Positions 34,898 through 47,100 of a stretch of 64,000 nt of DNA are shown here, one piece after another. Under the pieces are notes generated by a model. It saw only the letters and a program-made list of their open reading frames with translations. It had not been told where the DNA came from and did not search any database. The DNA is taken from the NCBI GenBank assembly GCA_003640385.1, contig RCAB01000113.1, forward strand, positions 62,001 to 126,000, given 5' to 3'. Position numbers and translations under genes: made by a program. The first letter of the stretch is position 1. Every line of letters begins with the position of its first letter. This DNA is from Setaria digitata (lineage: Eukaryota; Nematoda; Chromadorea; Rhabditida; Setariidae).

Positions 34898-37800
34898 CTT
34901 ATTCAGGCATAATTTCAAAAAATTTAAAGTGAAATTAAAAAAAAAAATAAAAAAAACGAAAAAAGGACCATCAATAGATTATTCAAAGCAAATGCTGTAG
35001 TAAAAACAAGCAATTAGAATTGTTAATTATTTTCTTCTGAAATATTTCAAAAATTTAACATAAAAATAAATTATATCATAAATAAGCGTCGATGACAAAT
35101 ATATTATATGTCAATATTTAAATTCCAATTTATATTTTAATTTACATTTAATTTTCTCAAATTTATTTGCTCTAGTATTCCATTATTAATGGTTATAATG
35201 TATGCAAAGTGATGAAAGATTGTGCTAATAAATGTTCAATTGTCATCTTCCAAACTGAATATGAAATTACAACAGCAAATTTGCGTGACGAACAATAAAT
35301 GGTAAATTAACACTCGTACAATGAAAATGAAGTAAAATTGAAATTTTCAGGCAAGAAATGAAAAAAAAAAAGAAAATAGATTTAATGTGGAACAACAAAA
35401 ATCGAAAGTGTTTAAGTTTTATTGAATGGAAATCAAAAAATGCTAAAATGGCTTCATATAGTGACAGGCAACAAAGCGGTTAAAATTTCGATCGATGAAA
35501 AATTAAATTTTGAAAGACTTAACTATCTGAATAGCGCTTAATGTGGTAGATTAGACTTGGAAAAAATTTCAGGAAAAAAAAAAGCAAAAAATTAAAAATA
35601 AGAGAAAAGAACAGAGCAAAGAGACCTAAGCGTCAGTAAGAGAAAAAGAATTTGTTACTTCTTTCAGATATAAGAAAATGCCACAATTGGAGCCGAATTA
35701 AATTTGTTTATTTTTACAGCTTTGTTAGGCATTTGGAAATCATGCCTACTGAATCAAAAATGATTATTGAAATTAAAATTATATCTGAGAAATGGCTAAA
35801 ATGGAAGAATTCGCATAAATGTATTAAAACTAAAATTATATTATAGTCACGTGAATCAGCGTGTAACCAGAAGATAATTCAATCATTTTCTGCATGCATC
35901 TATATGTATATTTTATAATAAATTTTTATAATATATATATTATAATAATTAATGTCTATATCAATTTGGTACAATTTTTGTACCAAATTGTATTGATTAT
36001 TAAATTTTATTCAGTGACCTCATAAAAAGAAAAAAGAATAATGATATTCTACATTTTAAAAAAAGAGTAATAATAACAACTATTAGCAGTAATTAATAAT
36101 AAATAATGATAACTAGTGAGTAAATAAACAATTATAACAAATAAAGAGCTGTAATAAGTAATAATAGAGCAAAACTTTTTTAAAACAGCAGTAAAATACT
36201 AATTCTTTAATGTAATAATGACAGGAAGTTTTAATGAATTATGTGAAATCACTAAGAACATAATATTCCTATTCAATTTGCTAATGAAATATTTTGCTGA
36301 GAAATAGAAGAAAATATTGAAATTTGAAAGATTGTCAAATTTAAAAATTATGGAAAAAAAATATAACGAGGAATTTGTAAATTCATAATTAGAAACGCAA
36401 ATAAGAGATGATATAGATATATAAATAGAATATTGATACATTGAGAGTTAACCCGTTATAAAATGTATTTTATCTATGTGATGGCATAAATGATAATTAT
36501 TATTCATTATTATTTAGCGTGTAATGATAATTATTATTAGATTGAAAATAAGAAATGCTGTACAATGATGGGAAGAGAGGGCGAATGAGACAAAATGTCA
36601 TGCATTCCATTTCAGGTGTAGCAAAAAAAAAAAAGTTATCAATTTTTTTCCTTCTCCACATTTCCCTTTTATCATATTGCTAAATTTATTTCTTCATCAT
36701 CTTAATCATTTTGATAAATAAATACTTAGACAGGCTGTAAAGGGAAAGAAAAAATAAATAAAAAGCGTCGCTTCCATTAACGATTGCTAGAAAAAAAAAA
36801 GGGAAAATGAAAAAATGATAAAAAAAAAAAAAAAAAATAAGGAAACGAAGAAAAAAAAGGAGAAAAAGTGATAAAAAAGAAGGAAAACGAAAAAAAAAAT
36901 GGATAAAAATGATAAAAAAAGAAGGGAAAAGCGAAAAAAGATGGAAAGAAAAACGAAAAAAAAGTGCCAAAATATATTTTAGTGGAAAGCCATCAATACA
37001 AACTAATTATCATCATCATCATCTCTCTACTACTTTATTTCTACTTCACCCAGCAAAAAATTCTATTTTAGGATGAGAAGAAATATCAGAAAAAAAAAAA
37101 AAAAAACTATAATTTTATCAAAATATTCTCAACATTTTTCCAAATATTGGTAACTAGTTTCAAAAAAAGAATTTTTTCTTTATAATTAATTATTTTCTAC
37201 TACTTAATATTTAAAATCTTTATGTGTTATTTCATTTCAATAAGTTTAACCCATAACTGCTTTATAATTTTAAAAATGAAACAAGCAATGGAAAAAAATT
37301 CTCAGTTTAAACAAAAAAGGAAGTCTCAAGATTGAAAAATTATTACAAGAGCTAACAAATTTCGATTGTAATTCAAAAAAAAAAAAAAAAAAAAGAAAGA
37401 GAAAAAGAAAGAAAATAAGGCCGAATAGAAAATTTTCTTCATATATCAGTGCCTTCTAAAAGTTCCATTGCCTAAAATGTGCTTCCTAATTTCATGCTAA
37501 TATGAAATTTCAATATTAGTGAAATCAAACAACCATACCAGTTTATTATTTTGATGCCTATAAACTTCTCTCATTAATTTTTCCTTTCTTATTCCTTTAT
37601 CAATACGCTTCTTTACCAGGAGCTTTTGTTTCGCTCATTCTCATTGTCATTACCAGTAATCTATTTCCAAATTAAATGAAATTTTCTAAAGAAATAGAAA
37701 ACAAAATAATGCAAAATTTGTAATGAATTATTTCTTTCAATTTAAAATTAGCACTAAATTAACGATGAGAATTTATAAAATTAGTTTAAAAAAAAATTAC

Positions 37801-38465
37801 CCCAAAAAATCGTTATTAATTTTCATTGTTGTGATGAGTGGAAAAAGTTTCTCAAAATGAAGGCGAGCAACTTTGAATGCTGAATAGAAGTTATCAATTT
37901 AATTACTGAAAATAATTTCATTTAAAATTAGTGAAAAGCTGATGAAAAATTCAGTTGCAACTATTATGGTAGTTTTTTTTTTTAGTATGTAAGGATAGGT
38001 TTTAAGAAAATGTAAAAATTTGAATTAAAATGGAATACTTATAAGCTAATCGAAAATTATTTTAAATTGTCACTTCTGTTGCAAAAAAAAATTTTTGCCT
38101 TTTGTTTCATGAAAAAACGAAGGGTTTTCTCACCAGTGGAGATTGTCAATGTGTTTATACTTAATTTGAGAAAAAAAAGCTATTTAATTGGTATCTTCAT
38201 ATTGGAAGGCTTTCTAGAATCTGAATCCTCATCCATTTGAAGCATTCTAAATTAGAATCTGAGTGCATTAGTGGCTTTCTGAATCCGAATCGTTTCAAAT
38301 GTCGATAAAGAAATATGCTTAACAAGCACTCCAAAAGAATGATTTTAAATGGTGAACAATTAAAGCTTTAAAAATTCTGCTAAATTCTGTCGGTTAATTG
38401 GAAGGAGAAAAAGAGGAAAATGAAGAATAAAACAAAATTTGATAAAATAAATTATTGTTATCACG

Positions 38466-38496
<31 letters not shown>

Positions 38497-39952
38497 TATT
38501 GCTTTACGAAATAAATGTTCAGTTAAACCGACAATTTGAATTATTAAATTATTCATTTCGAATATATTTGGAAAAAACTCCAATATTGATACATACCATT
38601 ATTTAATAAATTGTTATTATACAAATTATTGTTTTCTCTTACATTTTAACGTGGAATATAAATTTAGAAAATGTTAAATTTTGAAATTTAATATGTATGA
38701 GCACGGAGTGTGCAAAACAAACATTGACTTTAACTATTACTAGGACTTTGTAAACACTTCAAATATATGAATCAATTATAAATTTGAAAGAGTGGAATGA
38801 AATATTTAGTGTAAATCCCTAAATAGCTTAATATAATTTCTTAAATAAGAAAATTTATTCAGCTAATTTTCCTAATGATAACAATTAAAAAAAAAGAAAA
38901 ATTTGATATAACATCTAAATAATAATAGGAAATTTTATTAAATTATTGTTCAAAATTGTGATAAATTGGTTTTCGACTGAAGATATAACAAAAAGCGAAA
39001 AGGAAAAAGAACACAGCAAATTAAAATAGAATTTTTTGCATATACTGGCAGTCCCAAATAATAATTATTAATAAATAGTAGCTAAATAAAAGATAAACAG
39101 CATTGTCAATATAAAATTTTAATTAGGTAATGGTAAATTAAAGAAAAAAAAAACGATTTGTGAATGAAATGGCATATGTGAGAGTGTGGGGAAATTGTAA
39201 AAAAAAAAAAAAATAATGGATATTTTGGAAGATATATTTGAAGGATGAAATATTATCATTTTCATAGTTAAATGTTATCATTATTGTTAATTATTATTAG
39301 TAACAGTTATTGTTGGCGTTAATTGTTAAGCAGTGATAGCAGTACTCGAATGCTATTTTCAAATATTTCATTTTATATAAATTATAAATTATGTCGGACT
39401 TGATTTTATAAACGCTCTGGCTAAAAAAGACTGAAGAAAATAATTGATAAAATAGGTGCTGAGGTGCAGCAGTATTTAAATATAAAATGGCTATTTGGAA
39501 AGCGAAAAGGCTAACAGTCCACTTTTTTTTTTCATTTTTATTTTAAAAGCTCTTAGCGATACCTATAGTGTCCTTTTTTATTTTATTTTTCTTATTTAAG
39601 TTTCTTTTTCTTTTGTTAAATATTGATTGTGACAAAATTTGCTTAGTGTTGAATGTAAAAAGATTTAAGAAATTGGTAAACAAAAGAAGAAATGGTAAGC
39701 ATAAAGAAGTGAAAATTTGTTACCTTATATTGCTAATTGCTAAATAAGTGTACAGAGTAAAATTAGAACTTCAAATCGATAAGGTAATGAGAGGGATGCG
39801 TGATGTCATAATTGTTTGTTAATGAAATTTAAATTTTATTTATTATTTTCATTTGATTTTTTTGAGAGAGAGAGAGAGTAATTTAAGCCTATCGATGGAA
39901 ATCACTAAATTAATTTTATTGAATTATTTTCAAGACGCTGATAAATACTTAC
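34898..39952. other. Gene-poor AT-rich stretch of about 5 kb
   Basis: No coding exon with credible splice sites and composition was found. The content is A- and T-tracts, AT-rich spacers and an A/G-rich block at about 36780-36965 that yields a Phe-rich artefact frame on the minus strand. Confidence 0.5.
36780..36965. repeat. Purine-rich (A/G) low-complexity block
   Basis: Long A runs broken by single G, GG, GAT or GC, almost free of C and T on the plus strand for nearly 190 bp. Confidence 0.8.
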
Positions 39953-40265
39953 TCTAAAAATTTGTAAAAAGGATAATTTGTAGTCGATTTCAACACGTAT
40001 TGACCCACCGAAATTAATACCTAACAACAAAATACTTATTAAATTAATCAAATAATCAAAAACAAAAAAAAAAATCCATGCCACCATTTATGATTATCCC
40101 CACGCATGATCAACGTGAATGAAATTCCATTTCACTACCAAGAAAAAAAAAGAAAAAAACACTTTAGATTTCAGGCTCTTTAATTCCCCGTTCAGGTAGG
40201 AAATTCGACAAAAAGGTACTTACGGGACGAAGAAAACATTCCAGCGCCGGTGAACCTTCGGACAT
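39953..40265 (-). CDS. Orphan two-exon 5' gene fragment (unassigned)
   Basis: The first exon (40265-40224) reads MSEGSPALECFLRP, is GC-rich against its surroundings and ends at an ideal donor (GTAAGT). A second exon (40020-39953), with acceptor TTGTTAG and another GTAAGT donor, continues in phase as VLISVGQYVLKSTTNYPFYK. No third exon could be placed. Joining it to the acceptor at 34890 gives a stop after a few codons, so the pair may be a 5' leader with a short upstream frame for the Cys-rich gene, or the start of a separate gene. A competing frame in the second exon begins MVAWIFFFVFDY. Confidence 0.35.
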
Positions 40266-41149
40266 TTCGTATAAACCCGAAAAAGTTAGAATTGTATATC
40301 CGGAATACCATAATTCGCTATTCTCTCTTGCACACCCTGCTATGTATCTATACTAAGACTCAATTTTACGAGGCGTTTTACAAAACTGTACCAACATGCA
40401 TAAATTTTAATAAGTGTAATACTATAGCCCTTCCGGAAACGCTATCAAAAAACTATCATTGCATAATGTTTTAATTAAACGTAAATTGAGAAACTTTAAT
40501 CATTTTCATGAATTATAATAACATGAAAACATTATAAAATTCGGTAGTGCTGAGCAATGATAATGGTTTAAAAAAAAAAAAAAAAATATTTAAGTAACAT
40601 GTAAGCTAATAAGTATTGACAGCATCCGGATGAATTTGCCATAACCCTATCATGAAGTAGAGAAATGAATAATGCTTCAGGAGGATGATATAACTGATCA
40701 TGGCATTCGGTTGAGAATTGTACTATTGAAAAAAAAAAAAAAAAAAAAAAAAGACAGATCACATAAATATAAACTTCAGAAATGATACACGTCGTCACAC
40801 TTATTTTATAGAAAATGAACAACAAAAGAATGAATTGAAAAACTATAAATTTATAAAATGAATGATATGATATAATTAAAACAATATAGACTAACTGGAA
40901 ACTTCTTCCAGCAATAATTCAACAAGATAAGAAAGTTACGCTTCATTGCTTCCTTTCACTTCTTCTTGCTTCTTTTGTTTGAGCACTTGGTGGATAATTG
41001 GCCAAGCTTAACGGATCGATTTTTGAGCTTGATGGATTATCCCTTTGGTTTTGATTTATATACATTCTCTTTTGGGAACGTTCTAGAAATCATTCACTTC
41101 CAAAAGATATAAAAATAACACCATTAATGACCAACAATTCTTGAGCAAT
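40266..41149. other. Short intergenic region downstream of the RabGAP gene
   Basis: Contains poly-A tracts at about 40570 and 40730 and presumably the 3' UTR of the RabGAP. An open frame at 40250-40474 (plus) overlaps the orphan first exon and has no support of its own. Confidence 0.5.
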
Positions 41150-44100
41150 TTAAACAGCAGTAGGAGCTCTAGTCTTCGGAATAACATCAATCTGATCGCC
41201 ACTTTCCCTTGTAGAGGCACCACGGAGTAAATCATCTGCAACATATTATTATTATTATTATTTTTCGCAATAAACAAACAAATAAATTTAGCATATAAAC
41301 ATCTCTGTAATTTACTGAAATTTTAACTGGCAAATAACAATGGTTCACAATGCATTAAGATGAATTTTATCCATTACAGCTTTTAGACATTAATTTCCTC
41401 GCAGTGAACTTTAACAGCTTCTTACAACATGAAAGCAAACCACAAAGCACTTCACAATAAAAGAAAACTTACCATCTTAAATTATAGCTTCCTCCTCATG
41501 AATGGCATAAAAAAGATTAACGTAAGGATGCAGGGAAACGAAATATAAAGAAAGAAAATTTAATAAATGTCATAATGATATAAGGAAAATAGGATAAGAG
41601 GAATATTTTCGCACGGAAAAAGACAAGAACATGCAATAACGATATAATTTTCGCTTGAGCTCAAACAAAACACACTTGAATCCTCCACATTTTGCATATA
41701 TTAATAATTTAAAACAAAAATAGCAATGAAGATTTCAAGCGAAAAATCTGTGAAGAATACTTACGAAGGTAGCAAGCTCGGAAGCCAATAAAAAAAAAAA
41801 AAGAGAGAAACCAATCACCTACGAATCCACTCAAGCTTTTGCTCATTTTCATGTTGCATACACTGGAACGAAGATTTGCTGCTTGCTGCTCATCAATATC
41901 CTGGGAATTTCCAATAATTCCATTTGCTACGAGAGATCCGAATGACTTCCCTTCTTTTTCTCCTATAATTACAATGAAGTTAAAGGTAAGCATGTTTTCA
42001 GAAAATCCTTTTACTGTAGAGTAAAATTTATAAGTAATAAGTAGTTCGGACTAATATATATATATATAGATAGATAGATATAGATATCCGAAGGGAATGA
42101 AATATATACATATATTTTATATATATATAAGTAAAAAGGTAAGTCCCGGCACTAAAAAAACTTCCATCTCATTACATTCAAATTTTCCAATGTGAAACGG
42201 AAAAAACTAACGTCAATTCTTAGCTAAGGCTAATAAAGACTAAATTCATATTAAGGTATGCATTTAATTTATATGTATTTTTATCAAATTAATCAATGAG
42301 TACCACCTTAAAAGATTGCTAAAATTGAAATAAATAAATAAAAGAAATATCTTACGGACTAATGGCTCTCCACTGGGATGCAATATGTTCATCGACGATG
42401 AAAACAAACTCGATTTACTATTACCACCAGCCAGCATAGCCGCTTGAGTTATCCGTTCACTTACATCCGAGTAAATCTACAGTGTAACAGAATTTAACGT
42501 GAATCGAGTTTATTATGATTCTATATTAAGTCAAAATAAATTCCATTCATCTTAATCGTATGCAAATCTACGGTTCCCTTTCAGCAGTTTCTTATCAAAA
42601 ATCAGCTAAATTAGAAAACTTACAGATGCAGTTAAGATAATAACAGAAATCAGCCAGAACACTGCAATCTTAGTTTTGGAAAAATATATCAAACCTGTTG
42701 GAATGAACGCTTTTTCCCACTTCCATATTCCGAAGTCGTACTGGATGATGAGGATTTTACAAAAGGCTCAATAGCATCAAATAACTGATTAACACTCATT
42801 GATTCCGGTAAGTGGGTAAGGAAATGGACTACAGCATCAAAGTCGTTCATGTTTTCCAATTCAGCTTCGTACAGATGCATGATACCTATCATTATAATGA
42901 AGCACAACTGGCCTAATGTAAATTTCATAGTCCCAAAAAGTTTTTGAACAAATATTTTATAACTGTTCAATCTTGCCAAAATCAAACAAATTTCGCGAAT
43001 AAACTCTACTATCACTAGCCAGATGTAAAAGTATCTACAATTTTCATTAAAAAAAAAAAAAAAAAAAGTCGATAAAGTAGATAATTTGTACTGAAGATAC
43101 AAATAAATTATAAAATTATCACTCAGTGTGAATGCTTTTTATTGTACAGACAAAGAAATCAATGAAGAACTAGTATGCATTGTATTTCTTTTTACTTTAG
43201 TAATACTTTATTATCAAACAAACAAGATAAGCAACTAACCAAGGGCAGTACTAAAAAGGAACTGTTCACCATCCCGCAAAAATACATCCCAAACTCGACA
43301 GCAAACATCAAATGGTAATGATTTTGCATAAAGAGTATAGATCCTAAAGTGCATCAGTAATCACTAATCATTATTACAAAGTTTATTTTACAAAATATAT
43401 TATCCACAAATGATTAAAATCCTAAAATACTAGCCAAAAAACTCTGTTAAGGAATTGGTTATAGCAAAATATCAATAATACGAGGCAATAGCTTACCATT
43501 CAATTAAATATATGTCAGGACGAACATCGAGTAGATCGAAGTGATGATGCAATTTGGGTAATTCTTCCTCGAAATACTGATCATAAGCAATGAAATAAAC
43601 AGTCATTTGAGGCTGTCGTAATCCAAAAAATGCCAACTTCAAAGAATTTCTTTAAAAAGGCAAAAATTATTGAAAATTTTTCATTCCAAATCTAGTTCCG
43701 AGGGAACGCAGTTCTTTAGGAATAGCTGCTGATACGCTGGAGCTACTGAAAACAACTGAACAATCAAACAAAAAAGATTGAGCAATCAAATGCACGCCCA
43801 TTTTTTTATTTATGGATTTTAAGAAAAAACAAATTTCATAAATAAAGAATAGCCATGTATTTGATAATCCGCAAGGAAAAAGTGCCAAGTGAAAATGAAC
43901 TGTTGAAAAAAAAAACAGATGTACCATCAGTGGACGATTAAGCAAATTGGCAAATGCCTGAAACGACTGATATGGTTGGTGCATCTGAAGGAGAAGCATA
44001 GCACCAAGAAAGCACATCGACTGTACATAACCAATATCAGGACGGTAGCACACATAAGCACCTAACAAATCCAGAAGTAACTCTTCATATGGTCCACCCT

Positions 44101-47100
44101 ATAAAAATTAATATCATTCATTAACCGAGATTTCCCATTCCGGAACACTGTAATTTACCACAAAAACCACTTTCAATGCGCCAAGAAAGCAACGAATAAT
44201 CACAGACGACTGCACATGCTCCGTGTAACTGCCATTTTATTAAATTATTTATAATTGCAAGCCGTACTGTTACTTATGTGATGATGAAAATAAGAAAAAT
44301 GCTAAAAGATTTTGTTGACGAAAGATAATAAATAATGAAAATAAGTTAAAACGAAATTTACAGTTACTAGAACATGTGAATTTTTTGGAGTTTGGAATAT
44401 GACACCAACATTTTCAAAAAAAAGAACCTTTTGGAAGAAACCCAAATGTGGAAAAGTACGAGAAACATCCAGATGAATCAGGTCGAGCGTACCTTCACGC
44501 CCTATATGTCTGATCACATCATTGTTTGCTGAAAATCAAATGTTCAGCTCAATTCAAAAAGAGATGGGTAAATGCATTTGAAAAAATACAGAGATGTGAA
44601 AATGTATTTGAAGAAATTTATAATTACCTTTCGGGAAAACATTTGGAATAAATCGTTTATCAATATCTTCAAACTTAATTGCTGCAGAATCACTTGTATT
44701 ACTACGGTGTTCTGTTATAACTGTAGTAGCATGCTGCCTTGCTCGAGCAACACAAATTTCGTATAATTCTATAAAATACCAAATGATCTGTTAGAGGAAC
44801 ATTGGTAATATTTATCTGGATAACTTGCTATATAAGCTTGAGAAAGTGTAGCTTGAGAAAAAAAAAATTAAGCTCGATATATAGCTCTTACCTGGTGTCA
44901 AATTTAATTCATTGCCAATAGCGAGGAACCAAACATGACCACGTACTTTCGACGGTATTCCACGCCACCATAAGTCACGGCAGTCCTTACTGTCTTTCCT
45001 ACAAGCAGGGAGCAAATATTTCAATGAATTTCGTGACATCATACTTTAGCTAGTTAAGTGAATCATCAACAAGAGAAAATATTTTCAAAGTAGTATTTAG
45101 ATTGTATGCTAAGCGAAATAACATGATTACGAACGACGCGATGTTTGTTTATCCCAATTAACACCCGCAGCATTTTCAGGTCTGGAATCGGCAAATTACC
45201 GAAACATTGTTAGTCATAAGTTCTGAGCTCGAAAAAAAAGTAAGACAAGCATTATTAGAAGGATAAGTATTACTTAACTCTCACGCATCAGGATTTAATT
45301 CCTAACTATGGACTTTATTTGTATAACACTAAATACTGGCGGTTTATTACATAATTTAAGCTTAAACAATCTAAAAAAGCAGTGACTTAAGATAATTCAT
45401 GAATTCAGGTACATATTATAGCTACTATAAGTCAAGAAGCCAAAAGAAAAAAAAAAGAAACCTACATATTTTCCCAATTTGGTAATATTCGGGTGCACCA
45501 CACCTTAGCTGCAGCAGCTGTTTCATCTTCTTCTTTTCGCTTCATTTCCAGTAGTTGTTGTCGCTGGCGTACACGTTGCGCTTCTTGGCGTTTCGTCGCT
45601 TCGATAAGTGCCAAATACTGAGCTTCATGACGTCGCTGCTCTGCTACTGATTTTGCTGGTAGAGTACTATAATAACAGTTAAATTATATCAACATATTCA
45701 TCTCAGTATTTACCTGAATTTGTTCGAATTTCATCCAATGATAGACTCTCTACTACGAAGAAGTCTTATTTAAACACCCAAACTATGGAAGAAGAACATT
45801 TAAAACACTTTTAACCAAGTCAAACATAAAATCAACCAATCATGTTACTAGTACCGGAATTGTGATCTTTCATAACTCAGCTTTCAATCAGAAATATAAT
45901 TGTGCTGACACATTAAACATGCTAGATAAGTGAAGATATATTTGAACAGGCCGAGTAACTTCACTGATTTTATCAGTCACTTCTCAACCAAATGCGTACT
46001 CGTAATTACCATATAAGTTAGAATAAAACACAAATATAACACTCAAAATATATTGAAATATTTCAAATCAGTTAAAGAAAAAAAATTCAAATCAGCACTA
46101 AACAGAAACCTTGGTCTATCTTCCAAAATTAAACCGGTAGTAGAGCAACATATATCATCCGTGGCAGAACTACAGGATGCGCTGGTTGTTGTAGATGTTG
46201 TACCTGAACCACCACTAGTTTTCCACTGCTTACTACCAAATATTCGCCATGAACTAATATGTTGCTGCTTATTACGAGGGAAAAATTTCCTAAAATAGAT
46301 AAAATTTACAAAAACAACAAAGTGAGATTGCAGTTTCCATTTCACGGAACCCAAAGTATTTTCTTTTTCTTTTTTTTTTTCGTTTATGATATTTCCAGGT
46401 AATATTTCACAGCCATTTCATAAACGTTCTCAATAATCAGGAGAAAAAAATTGCAAATACCTCGTAAAACTGTTTGACAACACTGATAATGCATTACGCC
46501 CACTTTTTTTATTACGCTTTCGCATTTTACCGCTGTCGTCAGTATCATCTGATATATTGGGCGTATTAGCGAAATCAATATCATCTTCACTGCCTCTTCT
46601 TTCATTAACAATACTATTATTGTTATTATCATCATTATCGTCATCATGGATGATTCCAGTTGATAATTCACTACGACGATCCAATGAACTCCGCTTCGAA
46701 CTTAACGATTCACCTGTAATTATTTAAATGGATAAGACTAATAATATTCGATATGCTATGTCAGAGGTAATATTCGAACATTATCACGATTAATTAACTG
46801 ATTATGCAATACCAGCAGTAGGATCTATTTGGTGCTAATGAAAATGGCACAAATGAAATTCGGTTTCTTCAAAACACCAAATTCCAATTGCGATTGGTTA
46901 TTAGTGTTCAATTATTTGACTTGACTGCAAGAAGCAGTTAGTTTTACAGCCTAGCCTTTGTCATCTAATACACCATAAGCAACATCTCTCTATACTTATA
47001 ACCTTTGCAATGACTGTGCCACTTTTATCTGGCCCTATTGGATTATTAACAAGTAAAATAAGTTATTAGGTGGAACTTCCGGAACAGATTCCAAAGTCTT

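Noticed and set aside
43667..43924. Continuation of the RabGAP frame past the donor at 43924
   Set aside because: It runs into an intron of low-complexity sequence. The next family motif ([11 protein letters not shown]) comes from the exon at 43636.
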